Positions 57,575 to 64,000 of a DNA stretch of 64,000 nucleotides are shown piece after piece (the first letter of the stretch is position 1; each line of letters starts with the position of its first letter). The position numbers and the translations under genes were made by a program. This DNA is from Oligoflexus sp. GTDB lineage: Bacteria > Bdellovibrionota_B > Oligoflexia > Oligoflexales > Oligoflexaceae. The DNA lies in the NCBI RefSeq assembly GCF_035712445.1, contig NZ_DASTAT010000034.1:1-64000 (forward strand). Reading direction: 5' to 3'. A model generated the notes under the pieces. The model made no database searches and was not told the origin of the DNA. It saw only the letters and a list, made by a program, of their open reading frames with translations.

Positions 57575-58828
57575 TCAGCCTTTCCATTGGGGATAAAGCG
57601 GGAAGCGCTTGCTGAGTTTCACGACTTCAGCGCCGATCGCCTGCAGTTTGGCTTCATCTTTGAAGTTATCGAAGGTTTCGCGCACCCAGCCAGCGATCTG
57701 CTGCATTTCAGAAGGACCCATGCCGCGGGATGTCAGCGCCGGGGTTCCCATGCGCACGCCGCTGGTCACGAAGGGGCTTCTGTTTTCGTTCGGCACCGTG
57801 TTCTTATTCACTGTGATATGGACCTTGCCGAGGGCGTCTTCCATATTCTTGCCGCTGAGCTCGGTCTTCGAGAAATCAAGCAGCATCAGGTGATTGTCGG
57901 TACCGCCGGAAACGAGTTTGAAACCTTTGCTGACAAGGGCGTCGGCAAGGGTTTTGGCGTTGGTGCGAATATTTTTCTGATACTCTTTGAACGAAGGCTT
58001 GAGGGCTTCCATGAAGCTGACCGCTTTCGCGGCGATCACATGCTCCAAAGGACCGCCCTGGATGCCGGGGAAAACAGCCTTGTTGAAGTTCAGCGTCTCA
58101 TCATTCCAAAGGATCAGGCCACCGCGTGGTCCCCGCAGCGTCTTATGCGTTGTGGTCGTCACCACATGCGCATAGGGCACAGGGCTGGGATGTTCGCCCG
58201 CGGCGACGAGGCCGGCGATGTGAGCCATATCCACGAAAAGATAGGCGCCCACCGAATCGGCGATCTCACGGAACAGGCCGAAGTCGATCATCCGCGCATA
58301 GGCGCTGGCGCCGGCTATGATCATCTTGGGCTTCACTTCCTTGGCCTTGGCCGCGATCATATCGTAATTCAGGCGCTCGGTTTCAGGATCGACGCCGTAA
58401 AAGTGCGACTCATAGATACTGCCGGAGAAGTTGACCTTCGAACCGTGAGTCAGGTGACCCCCGTGCGAAAGATCCATGCCGAGGATTTTGTCGCCCGGCT
58501 GCAGAAGAGCCAGGAACACAGCTGCGTTCGCCTGCGCACCGGAGTGCGGTTGAACGTTGGCGAAGGAAGCGCCGAAAAGTTTTTTCGCGCGTTCGATGGC
58601 CAGCGTTTCAATCTGGTCGACGATTTCGCAGCCACCATAATAGCGTTTGCCGGGCAGGCCTTCCGCGTACTTATTGGTGAGAATGCTGCCCATGGTGGCG
58701 ATCACCTCGGCGGACGCGAAGTTTTCCGAAGCGATCAGCTCCAGACCTTCTTCCTGACGTTTGAATTCCGCTTCAATGAGACCGTAGATTTCCGGATCGT
58801 GGCTTTGCAGTGAAGACCAGGGTTTCAT
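57575..58828 (-). CDS. glyA: Serine hydroxymethyltransferase
   Basis: This 417-residue PLP enzyme interconverts serine and glycine and feeds the folate one-carbon pool. [47 protein letters not shown] and the PLP lysine motif [15 protein letters not shown] are all present. ATG 58828 follows AAGGACG; a TTG nine codons upstream would overlap rpiB and is rejected. It joins folP in supplying folate metabolism. Confidence 0.97.
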   Translation of the reverse strand: MKPWSSLQSHDPEIYGLIEAEFKRQEEGLELIASENFASAEVIATMGSILTNKYAEGLPGKRYYGGCEIVDQIETLAIERAKKLFGASFANVQPHSGAQANAAVFLALLQPGDKILGMDLSHGGHLTHGSKVNFSGSIYESHFYGVDPETERLNYDMIAAKAKEVKPKMIIAGASAYARMIDFGLFREIADSVGAYLFVDMAHIAGLVAAGEHPSPVPYAHVVTTTTHKTLRGPRGGLILWNDETLNFNKAVFPGIQGGPLEHVIAAKAVSFMEALKPSFKEYQKNIRTNAKTLADALVSKGFKLVSGGTDNHLMLLDFSKTELSGKNMEDALGKVHITVNKNTVPNENRSPFVTSGVRMGTPALTSRGMGPSEMQQIAGWVRETFDNFKDEAKLQAIGAEVVKLSKRFPLYPQWKG

Positions 58829-58851
58829 GGGGGCCGTCCTTGTGTGGACCC

Positions 58852-59301
58852 TCAACGTTCGAGGGCGCGAATTTTATCGAGTCGGGTTTGGTGGCGTTTG
58901 CCTTCAAACTCTGATTTGATCCAGATGTGGAGATAGTCAAGGGCTCGGTCGTGATTCAAAACACGTTCGCCGAGGCAAAGGATATTGGCGTCGTTGTGCT
59001 GACGCGACATGCGTGCGGTGAATTCATCCCAGACCAGAGCGGCCCGGATGCCAGGAACTTTATTCGCGGCGATCGACATCCCGATGCCTGTTCCGCAAAT
59101 CAGGATGCCGCGGGGAAGTTGGCCCTGGCTCACTTCTTTCGCGAGAGTCTGGGCATAATCCGGATAGTCGACCGAATCCGCGTCGTTCACGGGAACTCCA
59201 AAGTCGACGACTTCGTGCCCGAGAGAACGGAGATACTGGCTCACCTTTTCCTTGAGTACCCGACCTCCATGGTCAGAGGCAATGCCGATGCGTTCGCTCA
59301 T
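58852..59301 (-). CDS. rpiB: Ribose-5-phosphate isomerase B
   Basis: This 149-residue enzyme interconverts ribose- and ribulose-5-phosphate. [30 protein letters not shown] and [21 protein letters not shown] are the RpiB/LacAB signatures; the active-site Cys is in ICGTGIG. It supplies ribulose-5-phosphate, the substrate of RibB in riboflavin synthesis. It lies about 56 bases after acpP and 23 before glyA. Confidence 0.95.
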   Translation of the reverse strand: MSERIGIASDHGGRVLKEKVSQYLRSLGHEVVDFGVPVNDADSVDYPDYAQTLAKEVSQGQLPRGILICGTGIGMSIAANKVPGIRAALVWDEFTARMSRQHNDANILCLGERVLNHDRALDYLHIWIKSEFEGKRHQTRLDKIRALER

Positions 59302-59357
59302 AGTCTACGCCTTCCGATGCATTTGCTGCGAGAGTACGATGGGAAAGGAGGACGGAA

Positions 59358-59600
59358 TTAAACTTCTTTGGCTTTCTTGATGTAGCCAACAGCGTCTTCG
59401 ACCGTGCGGATGCTTTCAGCTTCTTCATCAGGGATATCGATGCCGAAAGCTTCTTCCATCGCCATGACCAGCTCAACGATGTCCAGTGAATCCGCGCCCA
59501 GGTCTTCGATGAATTTAGCTTTGCTGATGACAGCGGCTTCTTCAACGCCGAGTTGATTCACAACGATTTTCTTCAATTGACTTTCGATGTCGAGCGACAT
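59358..59600 (-). CDS. acpP: Acyl carrier protein
   Basis: This 80-residue acidic four-helix protein has the phosphopantetheine serine S38 in [17 protein letters not shown]. It carries growing acyl chains in fatty acid synthesis. GGAGG precedes the ATG. It is the first gene of the rpiB-glyA-nrdR-ribE run; no fab genes are adjacent, which is less common for acpP. Confidence 0.96.
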   Translation of the reverse strand: MSLDIESQLKKIVVNQLGVEEAAVISKAKFIEDLGADSLDIVELVMAMEEAFGIDIPDEEAESIRTVEDAVGYIKKAKEV

Positions 59601-59734
59601 GGGCTATCCTCCAATTTGGCATATACTTGCCTTATGTTCATCTAAGGAACCAGAAAGTCTAGGGGAATGCAAGGGAATAGTTGGCCCATCTGTGAAAGGT
59701 GAAACCCATGAAGGAGGTGCCTGACAAGGCCCTC

Positions 59735-59763
59735 TTGAGGGCCCAGGACTTTCCCGCTATCTT
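59735..59763 (+). promoter_or_regulatory. Candidate promoter for lpxH
   Basis: TTGAGG (59735-59740), 17 bases, then TATCTT (59758-59763). Transcription would begin near 59770. The TTG at 59775 would then be almost leaderless, which favours the TTG at 59802 as the lpxH start. Confidence 0.45.
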
Positions 59764-59801
59764 GTGCAGATTGCTTGACTAACCGAACGGGGGACTTTGC
59801 T

Positions 59802-60593
59802 TTGTCACTGTGGACAGCGCCTTTGCTGGTGGTATCGGACATTCACTTGAATCACGCGGAGGATGACCGCAGCCGGCTGCTCCTCAATCTTCTGGAAGGC
59901 GCCAGCCGGAGTGAGGTCGAGTACCTCGTGCTGATGGGTGACATCTTTGACTTCTGCCTGGGATCGCATCCCTATTTTCAAAAAAAATTCAGCGCTATTG
60001 GCAAGGCGCTGGAAAAGCTTGTGGAATCCGGTACCCAGGTCATCTACCTCGAAGGCAATCACGAGTTCAAACTGGCATCTCTGCCCTGGAAGGGCGTTCA
60101 GGTGATTTCCGAAGGGACGCATACAATTCGTTTGAAAAGCGGCCACACAGTCCAAATGGCTCATGGTGACCTGATTTATTCACACAATATGTACCGAGCC
60201 TTTCGTCAGCTGGTGAAATCACCAGTTGTGACTGGCATTGCGCGGCTTTTGCCAGGGGCCTGGATGGATAGGCTGGCGACGAAAAGTTCCGAGGTGTCGC
60301 GGGCCCAGGATCAGTATCGAGAGATCGAACATGAGAAGATCCTGGGTGCGGTGGATGCCTGGCTGGAAGCCGGGTCAGGCGACTTCGGCATCTTCGGGCA
60401 TTTTCATGTGCCTTATGCCGAACCGCGTCGCGATCAGCGCAAAGGTGGACTCTTCAGCGTCGAAAGCTGGGATCGTCCCAATGTTTTGGCGTTCAGGGAC
60501 GGCGCTTTCTATCGTTATTATTTTAACGCCGAAGGGGACAAGGCCTGGCAGCCTGCGGAACCTTTGGTCCGCAAGCTTTTGCCAGGAAAATAA
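59802..60593 (+). CDS. lpxH: UDP-2,3-diacylglucosamine hydrolase-like metallophosphatase
   Basis: This 263-residue calcineurin-like protein makes lipid X in lipid A synthesis. Metal motifs in order are VVSDIHLN, LMGDIFDFC, YLEGNHE, AHGDLIYSHN and FGHFHVPY, the LpxH set. The start is probably TTG at 59802, 7 bases after GGGGGA. The distance from E. coli LpxH makes a related phosphatase role possible. The acpP gene lies in the opposite direction. Confidence 0.78.
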   Translation: MSLWTAPLLVVSDIHLNHAEDDRSRLLLNLLEGASRSEVEYLVLMGDIFDFCLGSHPYFQKKFSAIGKALEKLVESGTQVIYLEGNHEFKLASLPWKGVQVISEGTHTIRLKSGHTVQMAHGDLIYSHNMYRAFRQLVKSPVVTGIARLLPGAWMDRLATKSSEVSRAQDQYREIEHEKILGAVDAWLEAGSGDFGIFGHFHVPYAEPRRDQRKGGLFSVESWDRPNVLAFRDGAFYRYYFNAEGDKAWQPAEPLVRKLLPGK

Positions 60594-60605
60594 GGGTTGA
60601 GATCG

Positions 60606-61934
60606 CTACATGGCGGAGGGATAGGTTTCGGCCATATCACCATCATGCAGGGGTTTCAGATGCAAAGGATGCAGGGCGTGCGTTTGATCAAGGTAAATCA
60701 AAGCATCATAACGCCTGGGTAGGATGGTCGGCACATAGTTGCCGCGATGCTCGCCCTCCGGATGATACACCACGCCGATGGCGCGATGTCCCCGATCCTC
60801 CAGCATTTCATCACTGGCAAAATGCGGCGCGAAAATCAGCAGTTTGTTATCCGGGCCGACCCGGTGCAGGACTTCCTCCCAGCTGCCTTCACGGACCTGG
60901 GGACAGGGCATGACCTGCATCGGCGCTTCCCAGCGGCGCGAGGCGATGACCGATCCCTGGTAACCGGAAAAACCGACCAGCACCACGTTCTCTTCCCCAT
61001 AGCGTTCGCGCACCAGCTGGCCGACATTCATTTCTCCGCTTTCCAGCATGTCGGTGAAGCGCGCATCGCCGATGTGCGTGTTATGCTCCCAGACGATGCC
61101 CTTGGCTACGTTGCCGTGATGCTCGTGGTGCTTCATGAGCTCATCGAGCGTTTCCACCATATGGAAATCCCGAATATTCCAGGACATGGGGCCGCCGCGC
61201 ACCATGCTGCGATAATAAGCCTCGGCATTCTTCAAAACCCTTGCGTTCTGCTCGGCCTGCAGATGGGCTTCCGCATGTCGATCGAAGATCATCTTCCGCG
61301 TCTTCAGATGCTCCAAGAGTCCATGCACATGCTTTTCACAGGTCGCCTCCTTAAAGTAGGTGGCGCGCGCGTATTCATGGGCATTGCCCTGATAGCCGTT
61401 GAAGCAGTGAAAGACCTGCTCGACCATGCCCAAGGACTCCGGATCATACTTTTTGAGCTGCTGCGTAAGGGTCGACAGCGACTCCCAAAGACTATAAACA
61501 TCAAGGCCGTAGAAGCCGACCTTGGAGCGTTCGGGCTGCTGATCATTATGGAGCTTCAGCCATTCGACAAGGTCGATCATCTCTTCATTCGCCCACATCC
61601 AGGTCGGCCAGCGGCGAAAGTTGGAAAGAACGCGGCGTGCGGATTGGGTCGCATCCAAACGGCCTTTCACATATTGGTTGATGATAAAGCAATCCGGCCA
61701 GTCCCCTTCCACGGCGATAAAGGAAAACTTCTTTTCCTCGACCAGCCTGCGGGTGATGGCCGTTCGCCATTGATAGTATTCGGACGTGCCATGCGACGCT
61801 TCGCCCAGCAGCACGATTTTGGCTTGACCGATGCGTTCATGCAGAGGAGCCAGATCCTGTTCTTTTTTTATGGGCATGCAAAGGGCCTGCAGCTGTGAAA
61901 GCAGATCCTTGGATACAATGGGTTCGGTTTCCAT
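60606..61934 (-). CDS. Erythromycin-esterase-family protein
   Basis: This 442-residue protein belongs to the EreA-like family (PF05139). VLLGEASHGTSEYYQWR carries the family's key Glu-His, then FIAVEGDWPDCFIINQYV and IVWEHNTHIGDARFTDM follow. Distantly related members are not proved macrolide esterases, and many are of unknown substrate, so no resistance is claimed. ATG 61934 follows GGGAAGGGG. A thiamine-binding-like gene precedes it by about 20 bases and is probably in the same operon. Confidence 0.85.
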   Translation of the reverse strand: METEPIVSKDLLSQLQALCMPIKKEQDLAPLHERIGQAKIVLLGEASHGTSEYYQWRTAITRRLVEEKKFSFIAVEGDWPDCFIINQYVKGRLDATQSARRVLSNFRRWPTWMWANEEMIDLVEWLKLHNDQQPERSKVGFYGLDVYSLWESLSTLTQQLKKYDPESLGMVEQVFHCFNGYQGNAHEYARATYFKEATCEKHVHGLLEHLKTRKMIFDRHAEAHLQAEQNARVLKNAEAYYRSMVRGGPMSWNIRDFHMVETLDELMKHHEHHGNVAKGIVWEHNTHIGDARFTDMLESGEMNVGQLVRERYGEENVVLVGFSGYQGSVIASRRWEAPMQVMPCPQVREGSWEEVLHRVGPDNKLLIFAPHFASDEMLEDRGHRAIGVVYHPEGEHRGNYVPTILPRRYDALIYLDQTHALHPLHLKPLHDGDMAETYPSAM

Positions 61935-61955
61935 GGTATTTCCCCTTCCCAAATT

Positions 61956-62252
61956 TTAAAGAGAAATGCTGACAGGCTCCGCGACCGATGACATGGCTGT
62001 TTCGAGGCTGTGTTCCTTGTATTTATGGTCATCAATGGTAATGGTGGTAAGGACGCGGGCATGGTCCCGCACGATCATCTGGTGGCATCTTTGAATCACC
62101 GGCATGATCGTATCCCAATCCCCCTGGATGCTGGTTCCTATGGGCCCGACCTCGTAATCGAGTCCGATCTTATCGAGGTAGGCGGTGATTCTGTTGATGT
62201 CTTCACTGATGTGTTCGCTATCCATGGGATTGACGCTGAATTGTACAATCAT
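61956..62252 (-). CDS. Thiamine-binding-like protein (MTH1187/YkoF family)
   Basis: This 98-residue protein has the pattern of the DUF77/Thiamine_BP family: IVQFSVNPMDSEHISEDINR, then LDYEVGPIGTSIQGDWD and MPVIQRCHQMI, with a conserved 'GP.GT.i.G.' block. These ferredoxin-like folds bind thiamine or hydroxymethylpyrimidine. ATG 62252 is chosen because GGAG is 8 bases upstream; an ATG six bases before it is too close. It may help the erythromycin-esterase-like neighbour, but that is unknown. Confidence 0.85.
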   Translation of the reverse strand: MIVQFSVNPMDSEHISEDINRITAYLDKIGLDYEVGPIGTSIQGDWDTIMPVIQRCHQMIVRDHARVLTTITIDDHKYKEHSLETAMSSVAEPVSISL

Positions 62253-62405
62253 TTCCATAGCTCCTATCACTGCGTGTCTCAATTTGGTGGCTCATCGAAT
62301 CTTTTTGCCTACGTAAATTAAAGACACTGCTGCTTAAAAAGAGAATCCATGGAAAGGAAAGCAAAAATCCGGCCGCTGCGAAACAGGGGGGATTTACGCA
62401 GGAAA

Positions 62406-62433
62406 AAGGCCCGGGTTTTTCAGCCCGGACCTT
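62406..62433 (-). terminator. Terminator after the DUF4360-like gene
   Basis: The stem AAGGCCCGGG / CCCGGACCTT has one mismatch; on the minus strand it is followed by TTTTTCC, just past the stop at 62440. Confidence 0.7.
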
Positions 62434-62439
62434 ATGCAT

Positions 62440-63054
62440 TCAGCAGGCGCGCGATTTCAGACGCAGACCGAGGATCTGCCACTGGGCTGTGGATTCCTGC
62501 TCGCGTGGGCCCGTGACGCGGATCGCGCCGTTCACGGTCAGACTGCGATCAGCACCGCAGGGTTTCCATGCATCACCTGATACAGCGCCTTCAAAGGTAT
62601 TGGTCCAGACGCCGTAGTAATCGCCGCTCAAAGTTTTCGAGAAGCTGCCGGTCGTGCCCTGGCCGGAAAAGAACCAGTTTACCGAGACGTTGGCGGTGTG
62701 CTTCTCGGGAAGATCAGCCTCGACGTAAAACGCGACGGAATCAACGGCGAGCGAACGACTGCCGTCTTTGAAGTTGATGATGGCCGAACAGTTGCGACGG
62801 CTTTCGCCCAAGGACTTGCCAGGGCCGGTTTTGGCAGTCTGGGCATCGGCGAACTTCAGCCACAGAATATCGTTCTGCACAAGGTAACCCGTGCCTTTGC
62901 CGCCCGCGCAGCCGCTTCCATTGAAGGTCACCGATTCAATGCCAAAGCGGGTGCGGCCGACGTCCAGGGGATCGGTGACATCCAATTCGATATCATTGGC
63001 TTGAGCGAAAGAAGCATAACTCAGGAATATGGCCAGAGCGGTTAAAGTTTTCAT
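62440..63054 (-). CDS. Secreted DUF4360-like protein
   Basis: This 204-residue protein has a signal peptide (MKTLTALAIFLSYASFAQA). The mature part shows FGIESVTFNGSGCAGGKGTG and LGESRRNCSAIINF, then a TTGSFSKTLSGDYYGVW stretch and a C-terminal DAWKPCGADRSLTVNGAIRV. This order of G-S-G-C, R-x-C and CG is that of DUF4360 proteins, which are exported and of unknown function. Four Cys could form two disulfides. A terminator follows. Confidence 0.7.
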   Translation of the reverse strand: MKTLTALAIFLSYASFAQANDIELDVTDPLDVGRTRFGIESVTFNGSGCAGGKGTGYLVQNDILWLKFADAQTAKTGPGKSLGESRRNCSAIINFKDGSRSLAVDSVAFYVEADLPEKHTANVSVNWFFSGQGTTGSFSKTLSGDYYGVWTNTFEGAVSGDAWKPCGADRSLTVNGAIRVTGPREQESTAQWQILGLRLKSRAC

Positions 63055-63169
63055 AAAGCAATCTCCAAGCTGTGGTTTGATCCTGAGTGAAATCTAAGGG
63101 AAGTGTTCGGTCAACACCAGCGGGAGATGGTCAAAGTGTTCTGTGAAGGCGAGGCTGACAGAGCAAGGT

Positions 63170-64000
63170 TCAGCTATGCGCCTGCAGGGTAAAATAGAAA
63201 CTGGAACCCTGCCCGGGAAGGGAATCCACCCAGATGCGCCCGTGGTGACTCTCGACCAGCTTTTTTACGATGGCAAGACCGGCTCCGGTGCCACCACCGT
63301 ATTCATTCTGGGTGTGGAGACGGCGGAAAATTTTAAAGACGCTTTCATGAAACTGAGGATCAATGCCGATGCCGTTGTCCTGAACCACGAAGACCGGCAC
63401 AGCATCACGGCTTTCCTCGGGATTCAGGCAGCGGATGCTGATTTCCTTGGCGGCGCTTTCATTATATTTGATGCCGTTGCAGATCAGGTTATAGAAGATC
63501 TCGCCGACCCGGACAGGGCTGCAGGTGATCCGCGGCAGGGTCTTGGGCATGGAGATGGCGACCTTTTGCTCGTCGATCAGGCTGCGCAAGCGAAAGAGAA
63601 CGCCTTCCAGAACTTCATTCAGATCGGAATCCATCGTGCCCATATGATAGCGGCCGAGCCTCGCGTATTGAAAGAGCGAGGTGGTCAGGCCATCCATATG
63701 CTGGCTGAGATGCATGATGGACTGAAGGCGTTTCTGGGTTTTATCGCTCAGGCTTTTGCCTTCATCCTGCAGAATAAAGTTCGCATAGCTGCGAATGCCG
63801 CGCAAAGGCTCGCGCAGGTCGTGGGAAATGATCTGGGCGAACTCATCGAGTTCGTTGTTGCTCAGCCGCAGATCGGCATTCACCTTGGACAGCTGCTTAA
63901 GAAGGATAAGATTGCGAAGTTCCAGAGCCGCCTCGACCGTTGCCGCTTCGAAAGGCAGGCACTGGCCGCGGACATGCTCGCGCCAGAGCTCAAACGATTT
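63170..64000 (-). CDS. Phytochrome-type sensor histidine kinase, C-terminal part
   Basis: The frame is open to the right window edge, so only the last ~276 residues are seen. It begins SFELWREHVRGQCLPF, the end of a phytochrome PHY domain. A helix follows, then the HisKA box DEFAQIISHDLREPLRGIRSYA and ATPase blocks NLICNGIKYNES, VVQDNGIGIDPQF, GTGAGLAIVKKLVESHHGRI. It autophosphorylates on the His of ISHDL. The chromophore domains lie outside, so light sensing is inferred from the PHY end. The GTG at 63883 is internal. Confidence 0.85.
   Translation of the reverse strand, partial: KSFELWREHVRGQCLPFEAATVEAALELRNLILLKQLSKVNADLRLSNNELDEFAQIISHDLREPLRGIRSYANFILQDEGKSLSDKTQKRLQSIMHLSQHMDGLTTSLFQYARLGRYHMGTMDSDLNEVLEGVLFRLRSLIDEQKVAISMPKTLPRITCSPVRVGEIFYNLICNGIKYNESAAKEISIRCLNPEESRDAVPVFVVQDNGIGIDPQFHESVFKIFRRLHTQNEYGGGTGAGLAIVKKLVESHHGRIWVDSLPGQGSSFYFTLQAHS

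Noticed and set aside
59709..59783. 24-codon frame after AAGGAGG near the lpxH promoter
   Set aside because: It spans the promoter candidate and shows no features of a real peptide.

Overview
The window looks like chromosome of a flagellated Gram-negative bacterium of fairly high GC content. LolA, LpxH, an OmpA-type protein and OxyR indicate an outer membrane and an oxidative-stress response. A TIGR02147-type regulator coupled to a 'GTEVGN' lipoprotein, CdaA/CdaR inserted between folP and glmM, and many secreted proteases and lipoproteins fit an Oligoflexia/Bdellovibrionota-like organism. That placement is inferred from family knowledge, not from a database search. I see no insertion sequence, prophage, CRISPR array, rRNA or tRNA. 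Most genes are housekeeping, arranged in tight operons.

Layout. 1-2.5 kb: the 3' end of oxyR, an ankyrin protein and a catalase, with an OxyR-like site overlapping the oxyR stop codon. 2.5-5.4 kb: genes on the minus strand for a SET-domain protein, a peptidylarginine/agmatine deiminase-like exported protein and an OmpA-like protein. 5.5-10.1 kb: a plus-strand run of a degenerate IGPS-like barrel, purM, pyrB, a nitrilase-family amidase and an RNase Z-like hydrolase. 10.1-11.8 kb: a hipBA module with three copies of an 18-bp palindrome in front. 11.8-15.2 kb (minus): a coiled-coil protein, a sigma-54 activator, lolA and pncC. 15.3-22 kb: fadD, a fused tgt-mnmD gene, a GspC-like PDZ protein and two tandem flagellins.

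22-33 kb is a dense plus-strand housekeeping block: tilS, ftsH, folP, cdaA, cdaR, glmM, pdxJ, tsaE, an ALDH7-like dehydrogenase and a periplasmic solute-binding protein. 33-41 kb: a lone receiver-like protein, a candidate small RNA, a membrane histidine kinase, an enoyl-CoA hydratase and the thrA-thrB-thrC operon. 41-45 kb: two divergent trypsin-family protease genes, one carrying a long leucine-rich-repeat tail.

45.5-59.6 kb (minus) holds riboflavin, one-carbon and lipid genes in two pieces: ribB-ribH-nusB, and acpP-rpiB-glyA-nrdR-ribE. About 9 kb of accessory genes separates them (ArsR/AHSA1 pair, TIGR02147/lipoprotein pair, beta-propeller lipoprotein, diheme cytochrome, esterase, M28 peptidase, small Ala/Lys-rich secreted protein). 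The window ends with lpxH, an erythromycin-esterase-like gene, a thiamine-binding-like protein, a DUF4360-like secreted protein and the C-terminal part of a phytochrome-type histidine kinase cut by the window edge.

The most noteworthy items are the tgt-mnmD wobble-base fusion, two candidate small RNAs (about 19.9 and 33.7 kb), the hipBA triple operator, the RibB protein with a GTP-cyclohydrolase-II-like domain lacking its metal ligands, the split rib/glyA cluster, and the repeated CGTATTC motifs between the TIGR02147 regulator and the beta-propeller lipoprotein.
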